From: Candidatus Sericytochromatia bacterium
GTDB taxonomy: Bacteria; Cyanobacteriota; Sericytochromatia; UBA7694; JACMQJ01
Assembly (NCBI GenBank): GCA_026004035.1
Contig: BPII01000001.1
Span: forward strand, 64,312-128,311
Reading direction: 5' to 3'
Length of the DNA stretch: 64,000 bases
The notes under the pieces are model-generated. The model searched no databases. It worked only from the letters and a program-made list of their open reading frames with translations, and was not told where the DNA came from. Positions 48,212 through 58,593 of the stretch are shown here, in pieces. Position numbers and translations under genes: made by a program. Numbering within the stretch: position 1 is the stretch's first letter; every line of letters begins with the position of its first letter.

Positions 48212-48224
48212 AATAAAACTTCAA

Positions 48225-49265
48225 TTATTTTTTTGTAATATAACTTAAATATATAATAGATGTTGAAGATATTAGACTTGATATAGAGAATATACAAAAA
48301 GATATTATATAAAAAGCTATAACATCCACATTAATTATATTTAAATTATTATTTTTTATTATTAATGGTAAAGATAAGCCTAAATATAAAAGGTAAATTT
48401 TTAATATATTTAAAAATAATCCTGGTTTTGTGTTTTTTAGTGATAAAGTTAAAATTTGATTTTTAGTTTTTTTAGGATATAACTTAATAAGTTCCGAATA
48501 ACTATTAAATGAGTTAATACAAGAATAAATTATTATTCCAAAAGAAGATATTAAAATAGATGATGATATTAAAAAATTTATATTTATATTTGAATTAATA
48601 TTGTTTGAATTAATATTATTTTCATTAAATAATATAGAATCAAAATATGCATACTTAGAAAAAAAGTATGAAATTATAACTACAAATAACATAGATAAAG
48701 TATTACTTAATAAAAAATTTCTAATAATTTCTTTTTTTCTATACATTAAAAAATTGATTATTAAGCTTAAAAATAAACAAAATATAAATGATGTAAATAA
48801 TGGATTTAAAATTGTTATAGATAAATATATAACTTTGTATAGTAAGAAAGTGAAAAGCATTATTCCTATGAAAAATAAAGCTCTTATTTTTCCCCATATT
48901 AAAATGATAATGATAAATAACAAAATTGAAATATAGACTACTTGAACTCTTTTATAATCAACTATCTGTAAATTTAATTCACCATCATTTGTTACGACTT
49001 CAGCTAATATTACTCTATCACCTTCTGTAGGTTCTTTTAATTTTTTGGGATATGGATAAAATTTTTGTTTTATTATAATAGTCTCATTAATTGAAGTTAT
49101 TAATTCAAAGGTAACTTCTTTTATTTTTTCTTCAGAATCTTGACTTTCAAAAGTTATAGAAGATAAAATTTTATTTACTTTAGCTTCTATATAAGTATTA
49201 TTACTTTTATTACTGCAAGAAAACAAGAATATTAAAAGTAAAAAAGCAAAAATTTTTTTTAGCAT
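48225..49265 (-). CDS. YibE/F-like multipass membrane protein
   Basis: 346 residues. An N-terminal lipoprotein-like signal (L-L-I-F-L-F-S-C, C17) is followed by a ~90-residue extracytoplasmic beta domain with G-D-R-V-I-L, then about seven hydrophobic segments from residue ~107 to the end. The order (signal, small soluble domain, multiple helices with Y-I-S-I-L-L-F and W-G-K-I-R-A-L) is that of the YibE/F family, whose function is unknown. The ATG directly follows the terminator of atpE. Confidence 0.7.
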   Translation of the reverse strand: MLKKIFAFLLLIFLFSCSNKSNNTYIEAKVNKILSSITFESQDSEEKIKEVTFELITSINETIIIKQKFYPYPKKLKEPTEGDRVILAEVVTNDGELNLQIVDYKRVQVVYISILLFIIIILIWGKIRALFFIGIMLFTFLLYKVIYLSITILNPLFTSFIFCLFLSLIINFLMYRKKEIIRNFLLSNTLSMLFVVIISYFFSKYAYFDSILFNENNINSNNINSNININFLISSSILISSFGIIIYSCINSFNSYSELIKLYPKKTKNQILTLSLKNTKPGLFLNILKIYLLYLGLSLPLIIKNNNLNIINVDVIAFYIISFCIFSISSLISSTSIIYLSYITKK

Positions 49266-49295
49266 AGAAAAAAGGCTAACTAATATGTTAGCCTT
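49266..49295 (-). terminator. Rho-independent terminator after atpE
   Basis: Minus-strand hairpin with a perfect 9-bp stem AAGGCTAAC/GTTAGCCTT (49272-49280 with 49287-49295), a 6-base loop and a T-run on the minus strand. It sits 7 bp after the atpE stop and ends the rplM-atpE operon before the next gene. Confidence 0.9.
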
Positions 49296-49301
49296 ATAAT
49301 A

Positions 49302-49601
49302 TTAATTTTGATGTTCTACCTGTTTTTGAGGTAATTTACTTGCTGTTTCAGTCATTTTTTCTGGCAATGGATTAGCAAATAATAGTATTAGAGATATAAC
49401 AAGACAATATATAGCTACCGCTTCCATAAATACTATAGATATCAATAAGTTTCTAGAAATTTTACCCTCAGCTTCAGGTTGTCTTGCTATACCTTCCATT
49501 GCTTTACTGGAAGCAACACCAATACCTATTCCAACACCTAAAGCTCCTAGTCCTATTGATAAACCTGAACCTAAAGCAGAGCTAGCAAATAATTCTACCA
49601 T
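49302..49601 (-). CDS. atpE: ATP synthase F0 subunit c
   Basis: 99 residues with two transmembrane helices and the polar loop A-R-Q-P-E-A-E-G-K. The ion-binding carboxylate is E60 in F-M-E-A-V-A-I-Y. Ala rather than Ser/Thr after the Glu, and no Gln in helix 1 (G-I-G-I-G-V), argue for H+ rather than Na+ coupling. It forms the rotating c-ring. The ~20-residue hydrophilic C-terminal tail beyond L-L-F-A-N-P is longer than usual. It is followed by a terminator, so atpF, H, A, G, D and C must be elsewhere. Confidence 0.95.
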   Translation of the reverse strand: MVELFASSALGSGLSIGLGALGVGIGIGVASSKAMEGIARQPEAEGKISRNLLISIVFMEAVAIYCLVISLILLFANPLPEKMTETASKLPQKQVEHQN

Positions 49602-49645
49602 TTTTATATTTCTCCTTTCAAATACTATAAATTATTATAAAAATT

Positions 49646-50381
49646 TTAATGTGATTCATCGTGATTATGTTCAGCTACTGCAGCACCTATATACGAAGCT
49701 GTTAAGACAGCAAAAACAAACGCTTGTATAAAACCAACAAAAACTTCAAATGCAAATATAGGTAAAGGAATAAACCAAGGAACTAGAAATAATAATATTC
49801 CAAGTAATATTTCTCCACCTATTATATTTCCAAATAAACGAAATGATAAAGATAAAGGTCTAGTAAAATCTTCTAAAAAATTAAAAGGAAAAAAGAAAGG
49901 ATTTGGTGTAAAGTAATGTTTAAAATAACCTAAACCTTTCTTTTTTATTCCATAATAGAAATAAGATATAACTGAAATAATAGCTAAACCTAATGTTGTA
50001 TTTAAATCATTTGTTGGTGAAGCTATTTCAACTGGTATATGTGCTAAATGTAATAATCTCCATGGTAAAAGCCCAAGCCAATTACAAGATAAGACAAAAA
50101 CAAATATTGCTCCAATTAAAGGAACATACTTTAAAGTGTCTTTATCATGAATTTGACCTTTAACTAAATATTCAGAAAAATTCTACTATTGCTTCAGCAA
50201 TAGTTTGTTTTTTATCAGGATTCTTTTTTAAATTACTTCTAACAAGCAAAGAAAGAAAAATTACTATTGCCATAGCTATCCATGTAGCTAAGACTGTATC
50301 TAAATTAATTGTGAAAAAACCTAAATCTAACTTATAATGGACAGATACAACTCCTAAACCATGTTCTCCTGAAGAAGACAA
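49646..50381 (-). CDS. atpB: ATP synthase F0 subunit a, interrupted by one +1 shift
   Basis: TTG start at 50381 behind GGAGGT. The first 69 residues (Y-K-L-D-L-G-F-F-T-I-N-L-D-T-V) end at a run of five T (minus strand, near 50178-50182). Removing one T continues the frame through W-L-G-L-L-P-W, R-L-F-G-N-I-I-G-G-E-I-L (the essential Arg and conserved helix) to A-E-H-N-H-D-E-S-H, giving 244 residues, the normal length. Subunit a forms the proton half-channels. Because the gene is essential, a sequencing error or slippage is far likelier than inactivation. Confidence 0.9.
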
Positions 50382-50395
50382 TTTAATACCTCCAA

Positions 50396-50551
50396 TTACT
50401 TTTTTTTAAAAATACTATAAACACTACTTACAAGCCCTAAAAAAACTAAGCAAATAGTAAATAAAGGTAAACTATTATACCTTTTATCTATAGACAATCC
50501 TATAAAAAAAGCAACTATTACTATAGAAAAAGTAGATAGAGCATAAGCCAC
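50396..50551 (-). CDS. atpZ: AtpZ/AtpI-like small membrane protein of the ATP synthase operon
   Basis: A small frame not starting with ATG. From a GTG at 50551 it gives 51 residues; the frame is open further upstream into rpsI, so a longer form with another start is possible. It has two hydrophobic helices: Y-A-L-S-T-F-S-I-V-I-V-A-F-F-I-G-L, then D-K-R and L-P-L-F-T-I-C-L-V-F-L-G-L-V-S-S-V-Y-S-I-F-K-K-K, the F-I-G-x-x-I-D-K-R / L-P-L-F-T pattern of AtpZ. Position between rpsI and atpB supports it. AtpZ/AtpI proteins help c-ring assembly or Mg2+ uptake. Confidence 0.7.
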   Translation of the reverse strand: MAYALSTFSIVIVAFFIGLSIDKRYNSLPLFTICLVFLGLVSSVYSIFKKK

Positions 50552-50561
50552 GATAAAAGAA

Positions 50562-50957
50562 CTATCTTTTAGAGAATTGAAATCTCTTTCTTGCTCTTTT
50601 TTGTCCTGGCTTTTTTCTTTCTTTCATTCTAGGATCTCTTGTTAAAAATCCTAGAGGTTTTAAAATAGCTCTAAAATCTTCGCTAACTTCTAGCAAAGCT
50701 CTTGATAATCCATGTCTTATTGCTCCAGCCTGACTAGAAACTCCACCACCATTAACATTTACATATATATCATATTTACCCTCTTGATTTACTGCTTCTA
50801 ATGGTGCTTTTAGCATTTCAATTAAAGTTCTTCTATTACCTATATAATCCTTCCAATCTCTATTATTTATTAAAAAAGCACCTTTTCCTTCTTTTATTCT
50901 TACTCTAGCTACAGCGGTTTTTCTTCTACCAGTTCCCCAGTAATATAACTTATCCAT
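50562..50957 (-). CDS. rpsI: 30S ribosomal protein S9
   Basis: 131 residues. It has [29 protein letters not shown] and the basic tail [17 protein letters not shown], whose final Lys-Arg contacts P-site tRNA. It overlaps the rplM stop by 8 bp, the standard L13-S9 pair. Confidence 0.98.
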   Translation of the reverse strand: MDKLYYWGTGRRKTAVARVRIKEGKGAFLINNRDWKDYIGNRRTLIEMLKAPLEAVNQEGKYDIYVNVNGGGVSSQAGAIRHGLSRALLEVSEDFRAILKPLGFLTRDPRMKERKKPGQKRARKRFQFSKR

Positions 50958-51411
50958 TCTTTAATAATTCTCCTTCTTCTGATAAATTTACATTTTGTGG
51001 CTTTTGAGCTTGATGTGGATGATTTTCACCTTTATAAACATAAAGTTTTCTATATAAAGCTCTTCCTAATCTATTATGAGGTAGCATACCTTTAACAGCT
51101 TTTTCTATAACTTTTTCAGGATGTTTAGATAATAATTTAGATAAGGTAATTTGTTTGTGACCTCCAGGATAACCTGAGTGCAAATGATAAACTTTGTTTT
51201 CTAATTTATGTCCAGTAACAACTATTTTATCAGCATTTGTTACTATAACAAAATCTCCACAATCAAAATGTGGAGTATATGTGGGCTTATGCTTACCTCT
51301 TAATAAATTAGCTATTGCAGAAGCTAATCTTCCTAAAGTTTTACCTTTAGCATCTATATGTATCCATTTTCTTTCAACTTCATTTTTTTTAGGCATGTAA
51401 GTTGTTTTCAT
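50950..51411 (-). CDS. rplM: 50S ribosomal protein L13
   Basis: 153 residues. It has [34 protein letters not shown] and M-L-P-H-N-R-L-G-R; the C-terminus carries the usual basic [11 protein letters not shown] segment. It is the first gene of the operon rplM-rpsI-atpZ-atpB-atpE. A second ATG five codons in is possible. Confidence 0.98.
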   Translation of the reverse strand: MKTTYMPKKNEVERKWIHIDAKGKTLGRLASAIANLLRGKHKPTYTPHFDCGDFVIVTNADKIVVTGHKLENKVYHLHSGYPGGHKQITLSKLLSKHPEKVIEKAVKGMLPHNRLGRALYRKLYVYKGENHPHQAQKPQNVNLSEEGELLKNG

Positions 51412-51463
51412 AATTTTTTATCCTTTAAAAACATTATTAAATAATAGTTAATTTAGATTAAAC

Positions 51464-51492
51464 ATTATCTAATATAAATATATTTAAGTCAA
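51464..51492 (-). promoter_or_regulatory. Predicted sigma-70 promoter of the rplM operon
   Basis: On the minus strand TTGACT (51492-51487), a 17-base spacer and GATAAT (51469-51464), about 50 nt before the rplM ATG. Spacing is ideal and five of six bases match in each box. Confidence 0.7.
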
Positions 51493-51535
51493 TATTATGA
51501 TAATAAAAATACATAAATATTAAGTTTAAGATTTT

Positions 51536-53559
51536 TTAAATTGAAAATAATTTCCACAGTTTTATTGTTTTATCATTGCTGCAAGATAGAATATATTTAC
51601 CATTAGGACTAAACTTAACACAGTTAATAACTTCTGTATGACCTATTAATATTTTAAAACAAGTATTATTATTTAAATTCCAAACTTTTATTGTTTTATC
51701 ATTACCACAAGAAACTAATAATTTACTATCAGGGCTATAATCTATATAATTAACACCACCTTTATGTGCATTTAAACTTGAGACACATTTTAAATTTTCC
51801 AAATCCCAAATTTTTATTGTTCCATCATCACTACAACTAGCTAAAAAATATCCATTAGGACTATATTTAACGCAACTAACTTGACCTAAGTGTGAAGCTA
51901 AGGATTTGACAAGATTAAAGTTACTAATTTCCAATATATTTATATAGCTATCAGAATTACCTGTTGCAAAAAAAAAAATTATTAATACTATAATCTAGTG
52001 TATTAATCCACTTAGATTCATCATTTATTACTTTTTTTATTTTATTATTATTTAAATCCCAAACTTTTAATACTCCAAAGCCACCACCTGAAATAATAGT
52101 TTGATTTACATAAGAATATTCTAGTAAATCAACAGTTATTTCATGACCTTGTAAAGTATTTAAACATTTACCACTTTCTACATCCCATTTTTTAATTAAA
52201 GTATCAGTGCTACCTGTATAAATATATTTTGAATCTTGAGTAAAAAAAGCTGATGTTACTTTTCCTTTATGCCCCTTTAAAATAACTTTTATACTACAAG
52301 TATCTATATCTATTATTTTAAAATAATTACTTTGATTTATGAATGTTATATATTTACTTGAAGGACTTAGAAATATTCTCTTTATTTCTTCATTATTTAT
52401 GTAGATATTTTTATTATCAGTTAATATATCGTATTTATCATTCTCTTTTATTAACTTATTTATTATATCTGCATAATCTATTAATTTTTTTTTATTTATA
52501 TGTATTTGTTTATAATTACAAAAATTGCAAACTTCTAGTCTGAATGAAATATCTTTTTTGCAATTAATACATTTTTTAGTTTTTACTAATGAAGTAAGAA
52601 ATTTAGTGTCAAAATCCTTATTATCTGAATAAATATATCCTGGAAGTAATATTTCAGGTTTTGGTATATTTATTTCTGAAATTATATTTTCATTAACTAA
52701 TATATTAGATAAATTATCATAACTATTTTTGATTTTTCTTTTTATTAATTTTTTCTTTTTTTCTTCTATTAATTCTTTTACATATTCTTTTAAATCTCTA
52801 TGAACAAATTCAGGGATAAATGGATCAGGTCTTGGTAAAATATACTCTTCTCTTTTTTTTCTTATATTATTTGTAATAAAATTTCCCATCTTTTTAAAAA
52901 TTATTGACTTAAGTTTTTCTGATTGTAATCTTTTATGATAAGTTTCTATATCTTCATTTACATAGTCAGGTATATAATCAGGTGGTTTAGGATAAAAATT
53001 AGTTTTTTTATTGTAATTTTCTTTATTATTTTTCAGTTTTAAATTTTTATAAGGATTTTTTGTAATAATACTACTCATTCTTAATTTTTCTTCTTTTAAT
53101 CTTTTGTGATAATCACTTAAACTATCATAGACATAATCTGGTATATATTCTGGAGGTTCTATTTTTGAGTAATTATTATTGTTATTTTTATAATTTTTTT
53201 TATTATTTAAAATGTCAGTAAGTTTTGTATTTTTAACAATAATTTTTTTATTATCATTTTCTTTTTCTATTTTAGCTTTTGGTAAAGGTTTCTCTGGTTT
53301 ATATTTAACTGGTTCTAAAAATTTTTCTTCAAGTTTTTTTTCCATTAATATATTTGTATTTTCTGTTTCTGTATTTCTAACAATCATTAATTCGTAATCA
53401 ATTGCTATTCCTTTACAAGTAAATGTAGTACATCTATTTAAATTATATTCCCAACATTCCTTATGATGTAGTTTTTTGCAGGTAGAACAAACTACAATAT
53501 TTTTTTCTATCATCTACAATTATTAAACAAAATGGACACTTTGAATTTGTTAAATCCAT
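51536..53559 (-). CDS. Prokaryotic RING-finger, PxYIPDY-repeat and seven-blade WD40 protein (two frame breaks)
   Basis: With two bases removed the gene encodes 673 residues. N-terminus: a prokaryotic RING-type finger with C-P-F-C, then C-S-T-C-K-K-L-H-H-K-E-C-W (C-x2-C-x4-H-x2-C-W) and C-T-T-F-T-C. Next are four ~55-residue repeats with P-P-E-Y-I-P-D-Y-V, then Y-H-K-R-L and a basic helix. A zinc ribbon follows (C-I-N-C...C-N-F-C), then exactly seven WD40 blades (e.g. G-H-K-G-K-V-T-S-A-F-F, K-K-W-D-V-E-S-G-K). Breaks: A7 near 53503 and T10 near 51964; the second falls inside blade four. The ATG follows the mtaB stop by 1 bp. Probable cytoplasmic protein-interaction hub; RING activity as a ligase is not implied. 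Confidence 0.78.
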
Positions 53560-53560
53560 T

Positions 53561-54842
53561 TTAAATAATTTGACCTTTTAAAACAAATTTTTCTAAGTCA
53601 TAATCTATTATTTTTAAATTTAAAATATCATTTTTCATTGCTTTTGTGCTATAAAATTCTACTTTAAAATAATCTTTTGAAGTTCCTTTACAAATATCAT
53701 CCCTATTGTTTATTTCTTCAACTATTACTTCTTTTATTGTTCCTAAAGCTTTATCAAAAGATTTTTTATGTAATTCTTTATCTAATTCAATTAATCTTTT
53801 TTTTCTTTCTCTTATAACTTCAGAGCTTAATTTATTTTGCATTTTTGATGCAACTGTACCGTATCTATCAGAATATGGGAATATATGTAATTTATCAAAG
53901 CCTATCTTTTTACAATAGTATATTGATTGTTCAAAGTCTTCTTCTGTTTCATTAGGAAAACCAATCATTATATCAGTAGTTATAGTTACATTTTTAATAT
54001 ACTTTCTTATAGTATTAATTCTATCTATGTATTCTTCTATTGTATATTTTCTTTTCATAAGCTCTAAAATTTTATTTGAACAAGACTGAACAGGTATATG
54101 AAAATGATTACATATTCTTGTAGATTTTGATAATTCTTCTATAAGTTTATCTGTTACATCTGTAGGCTCTATTGAACTTAATCTTATTCTAGGTATAGAA
54201 GTTTGTTCTAAAAGCATTGGTATTAAAACTTCAAGACCATTTTTTTCCAAAATCTTTACCGTAGCCTCCTAATTGAATTGCTGTTAAAACAATTTCTTTA
54301 TATCCTAATTTTTCAGCTAATTTAACTTTTTCTATTATAGTTTCTTCATTTAAACTTCTAAGTTTTCCTCTTACTCTAGGTATTATGCAAAAAGAACATG
54401 CCCAATTACAACCATCAGCTATTTTTATATTTAATCTTGTTGTCTCAGATTTTTCAACAGGTGGTATTAAACTAATAGTGTTTAAATCCTTTTCTATTCC
54501 TAAATATTTGTATAATCTTTCAATAAGTTTGTCTTTTTCTAAATTTGGTATAAATAAAGATACCTTATCTTTAATGTCTTTATTACTTTCTAAATACTTA
54601 CTAGAACAACCAGTAACTATTATTTTTGAATTAGGATTATTTCTACTTATTTTTCTTATTAATTTTCTTGATTGTCTTTCAGCTTCATTTGTAACAGTGC
54701 AAGTATTTATTACATAAACTTCTGCTAAATTATTATCAAAATCTATAACCTCCCAACCTGCTTCAAGCATACTTTGTAAGTACTCATTACTTTCTGCTTG
54801 ATTAGCTCTACATCCTAATGTTAAAAAAGAAATAGTTTTCAT
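53561..54842 (-). CDS. mtaB: tRNA t6A37 methylthiotransferase MtaB, one +1 shift
   Basis: Reassembled to 426 residues, normal for the MiaB/MtaB family. The N-terminal domain has Cys11, Cys48 and Cys79 for the first [4Fe-4S] cluster (G-C-R-A-N-Q-A-E, N-T-C-T-V-T-N-E). The radical SAM motif is C145-N-W-A-C149-S-F-C152. The C-terminal TRAM-like segment lies beyond R-K-K-R. G-C-R-x-N-Q rather than G-C-Q-M-N indicates MtaB, which converts t6A37 to ms2t6A37 in tRNA. The break is a run of seven A (minus strand, near 54241-54247) where six would restore the frame. Confidence 0.88.
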
Positions 54843-55023
54843 AGAAAATAATTATAGCTAAAAAATATAAACGAATTGTTTTATATAATTAAAATTAACA
54901 CTAAGCCCACTTTATAAAAATAGATTTAAAATACTTATATGATGCTTATATGATATGTATAATCACTAATTATTTGATACAATCTTTTAACTTATATTAT
55001 CAATTATGATATAATTTTTAACC

Positions 55024-56223
55024 ATGTCAGTTGTAATAAAAGCTGAAAATATAAGCAAAAAGTATTTAATTTCTCATCAAGAAAATAAAGGAAGACATAA
55101 ATATTCTACCTTAAGGGAATCTATTTATAATATTTTTTCATTAAAAAATAAATATTCAAAGGAAGAATTTTGGGCATTAAAAGATATTGATTTCGAAATA
55201 AATCAAGGTGCTAAAATTGGTATAATAGGAAGGAATGGAGCTGGAAAATCCACTTTGTTAAAATTACTAAGTCGTATAACAGAGCCAACAACTGGTAAAA
55301 TATTTATAAAAGGACGAATAGCTAGTTTATTAGAAGTAGGAACTGGATTTCATCCAGAATTAACAGGAAGAGAAAATATTTTTCTAAATGGTTCTATACT
55401 AGGAATGTCATACAAAGAAATAAAAAAAAAAATTTGATGAAATTGTTGATTTTGCATCTATTGAAAATTTTCTTGATACACCTGTAAAAAGATATTCATC
55501 AGGTATGTATGTAAGACTTGCTTTCTCAGTTGCAGCACATTTGAATACGGATATACTTTTGATTGATGAAGTGTTAGCTGTAGGCGATGCTGATTTTCAA
55601 AAAAAATGTTTAGGTAAAATAGATAGCATAAGTAAATCAGAAGGTGAAAACTATACTTTTTGTAAGTCATAATATTGCTGCTATTAGTCAGCTTTGTAAT
55701 TTAGCTATTGTTATAGACAAAGGAAATAAAAAATATTTTGGTTCTTTAGATAAAGCTATTAATGTTTATAGTGATATATTGAACTCTCAAAAAACTTCTC
55801 AAGATTTTTGTAAAAGTAAAAATCAAATAATAATTCAAGATTATAAATTAGAAGAGATAGAAACAAATTTCTTTTCAGATTATAAATTTACTTGTGAAAT
55901 ATTATTTTATTCAGAAACTATTCTTGAAAAATCATATATAAATTTTGTAATAGAAAACTTTGATAATACGTTAGTTTTTCATTCTAGAACTGATGTTTAT
56001 AATATATATCCAAATTTTGAAAAAGGAGTTTATAAAATAAAAATAATTATACCACATCTAAATTTAAAAGCAGGAATATATAATTTTTGGTTCAGAATAG
56101 TAAATTTTAATAAAAAATAATCTAATATTAGATAGTGATAAAGTTTCTTTTGAAGTAAAAGGACCTAAAATAAGTGGTTTAGTTTGTTCTAAATCAATTT
56201 GGTCTTATGAAAGAATAGAATAA
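55024..56223 (+). CDS. Polysaccharide ABC exporter ATPase (Wzt/TagH-like), three +1 shifts
   Basis: Reassembled to 398 residues. Walker A is G-R-N-G-A-G-K-S (~70-77), followed by the family Q-loop region with [15 protein letters not shown]; the signature [11 protein letters not shown] and Walker [12 protein letters not shown] are in the second frame, and F-V-S-H-N (switch His) in the third. The C-terminal ~140 residues match a Wzt-type carbohydrate-binding domain. Breaks: A11 at 55422-55432, an extra G near 55646, and A6 near 56113. It should energise export of a glycan, with the permease at 14.5 kb a possible partner. Downstream are sugar genes. Confidence 0.87.
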
Positions 56224-56227
56224 GGAA

Positions 56228-57138
56228 ATGATAAAAAAAATAATAAATGTTTTAAAACAAATTAATAAAATAGGATATTTGGAAAAAAAAATAAATTGTC
56301 AGTTAATATTAAGTGCATACATATTATCAAAATATAATTTGGATAATATAGACAAAATAATATCAAATATACAATTAGCAGAATTTAAAGTTTTTTCTCA
56401 ATGGGGAGATGATGGAATAATAGATTTTTTAGTAAATTATTTGGATATAGAAAATAAAATCTTTATAGAGTTTGGAGTATCTGATTATGAAGAAGCAAAC
56501 ACTAGATTCTTATTAATAAAAAATAATTGGGAAGGATTAGTAATTGATAGTTCAAAAGCTAATATAGATAAAATAATTAAAGATGAAATATATTGGAAAT
56601 ATAATCTAAATGCACAATGTCATTTTATTACAAAAAATAATATTAATGATATTATAAAAAATTCAGGAATATCAGGAGAAATTGGATTATTACACATAGA
56701 CATAGATGGAAATGATTATTGGATATGGAAAGAAATATCAGTAATTAGCCCAGTAATAGCAATAATTGAATATAATAGTATTTTTGAACTTAATCCATGG
56801 ACAATACCATATATTGAAAATTTTGAAAGAACTAAATTTCATTATTCTAATTTGTATTGTGGAGCATCTTTAGTTCTTTATGTGATTTAGCAGAAGAAAA
56901 AGGATATTTCTTTATAGGCTCTAATAAAGCTGGTAATAATGCTTATTTTGTTAGAAAAGATAAAATAAAAAATCTAAAAGTATTGAAAGCTGAAGATGGA
57001 TATATAGAATCAAAGTTTAGAGAAAGTAGAGATGAAAAAGGTAATTTGTCTTATGTTTCTAAAAAAGATAGATTAAAATTATTAAAAGGAATGGAAATTT
57101 ATAATACTAGAAAAAATATTATAGAGTTAATTCAATGA
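56228..57138 (+). CDS. FkbM-like SAM-dependent methyltransferase-like protein, one frame break
   Basis: About 303 residues after inserting one base near 56870. Visible: E-F-K-V-F-S-Q-W-G-D-D-G-I-I-D-F-L (~55), I-F-I-E-F-G-V-S-D-Y-E-E-A-N-T-R-F-L-L (~80), G-L-V-I-D-S-S, I-G-L-L-H-I-D-I-D-G-N-D-Y-W-I-W (~160) and I-A-I-I-E-Y-N. These are the features of a family annotated around FkbM/NDP-sugar O-methyltransferase-like proteins in polysaccharide clusters. It lies 4 bp after the ABC ATPase and 4-bp-overlaps the aminotransferase. This is the only break in the window that needs an added rather than removed base. Confidence 0.6.
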
Positions 57139-58253
57139 GTATAAAAATACCCATCTATAAACCTTTTTTAAAGGGTAATGAAAAAAAGTATGTTAATGAG
57201 TGTTTAGATTCAACTTGGATTTCTTCAAAAGGTAAATTTATACAAATATTTGAAGAATCTTTTGCTAACTTTTTAGGAGTAAAGTATTGTTCTACAGTAT
57301 GTAATGGTACATTAGCATTACACCTTGCTTTACTATCTTTAGGAATATCTGAAGATGATGAGGTTATAGTTCCAACATTAACCTATATTGCTTCTGTGAA
57401 TTCAATAGTTTATACAGGTGCTAAACCAATATTTGTAGATTCATTGGAAGATACATGGCAAATTAACCCAGAAGAAATAAGAAAAAAAATAACCAAAAAA
57501 ACAAAAGCAATAATGGTAGTTCATTTATATGGTCATCCTTGTGAAATGGATAGCATTATTAAAATAGCAAAAGAAAACAATATTTTTGTTATTGAAGATT
57601 GTGCTGAAGCTATAGCATCAAAATATAAAGATAAATATGTAGGCACATTTGGTGATATTTCAGCTTTTAGTTTTTTTGGTAATAAAACAATAACAACAGG
57701 AGAAGGTGGAATGATAGCTACAAATGATAAAACTCTTTATGATAGAGCAGTTCATTTTAAAGGACAAGGATTAGCTAAATATAGAGAATATTGGCATGAT
57801 GTAATAGGTTATAATTATCGTATGACAAATATATGTGCTGCTATAGGACTAGCGCAATTAGAGCAAATAGATAAAATTGTTTATAAAAAAAGACAAATAG
57901 CTGAATGGTATAAGGAATTATTAAAACCTACAAAATATATTTTTCATGCTGAACTAGAGAATGTTTATCATTCATATTGGATGTGTAGCATATTAGTAGA
58001 TGATTATAAAAAAAGAGATGAACTAAGAAAACATTTGCTTAAAAATGGTGTTGAAACAAGACCTGTATTCTACCCTGTTCATACAATGCCTATGTATTCA
58101 AAAAAATTTGAAAGACATATTGTAGCAGAAAATATATCATACAGAGGAATTAATTTGCCTAGTTATCCTGATTTAACTTATGATGAAGTTAAATATATTT
58201 GTGATATTATTTTAAACTTTGAGAATAATAAAAAGTCTACAGAACCACTTTAA
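57135..58253 (+). CDS. DegT/DnrJ/EryC1 family sugar aminotransferase
   Basis: 372 residues of a PLP-dependent NDP-4-keto-6-deoxy-sugar aminotransferase. The PLP lysine is K184 in F-S-F-F-G-N-K-T-I-T-T-G-E-G-G-M, with D155 (pyridine nitrogen) in I-E-D-C-A-E-A, and C-N-G-T-L-A-L-H-L-A near 57. This is the perosamine-synthase (Per/RfbE) type. It makes an amino sugar for a surface polysaccharide. It overlaps the FkbM-like gene by 4 bp and ends the three-gene cluster before transposase debris. Confidence 0.92.
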   Translation: MSIKIPIYKPFLKGNEKKYVNECLDSTWISSKGKFIQIFEESFANFLGVKYCSTVCNGTLALHLALLSLGISEDDEVIVPTLTYIASVNSIVYTGAKPIFVDSLEDTWQINPEEIRKKITKKTKAIMVVHLYGHPCEMDSIIKIAKENNIFVIEDCAEAIASKYKDKYVGTFGDISAFSFFGNKTITTGEGGMIATNDKTLYDRAVHFKGQGLAKYREYWHDVIGYNYRMTNICAAIGLAQLEQIDKIVYKKRQIAEWYKELLKPTKYIFHAELENVYHSYWMCSILVDDYKKRDELRKHLLKNGVETRPVFYPVHTMPMYSKKFERHIVAENISYRGINLPSYPDLTYDEVKYICDIILNFENNKKSTEPL

Positions 58254-58298
58254 TTGTTTAATAAAATTGCTATAATTTTAAAATAGGATAATTTGTCG

Positions 58299-58579
58299 CA
58301 CTGAGCTAATGTTATTTTTTGATAAGCTTAAAATCCTTTAATAGTGATCATTTTAAAAATTTATATTAAATATACCTTAAATTTAGTATTTATAAGCTTT
58401 TGAAGGTAATTTTTTTATAACTCAATCCTAGTGCCACTAGTATGTATAAGCAAAATCATCCTTTTAAAAAGGTAGAAAACTCGTGGTGATTAAGAGGATC
58501 TGTTGAAGGTTATATTAATCATGTTTTATTAGTATTACTATCTTATCAAGTAAAGAAAATGTTTTTAGCTAATTTTTAA
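58299..58579 (+). mobile_element. Internally deleted transposase remnant, copy D
   Basis: The left half (58299-58420) matches the 35.3-35.4 kb block inverted, including the ACTGAGCTAATG end and the first codons of the transposase. The right half (58490-58579) encodes the C-terminus (R-G-S-V-E-G-Y-I-N-H-V-L-L-V-L-L-S-Y-Q, ending K-K-M-F-L-A-N-F-stop), which matches 3077-3150 inverted. The middle of the gene is gone and there is a stop before the C-terminal part. Gap 58254-58593 contains nothing else. Confidence 0.65.
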
Positions 58580-58593
58580 TTTCATTGTTAAGG

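Noticed and set aside
58487..58489. TGA in the middle of transposase-like codons as a sign of TGA recoding
   Set aside because: TGA is used as a normal stop elsewhere (nuoE, grxD, the oxygenase), and this locus is a degenerate transposase. Standard code is the simpler reading.
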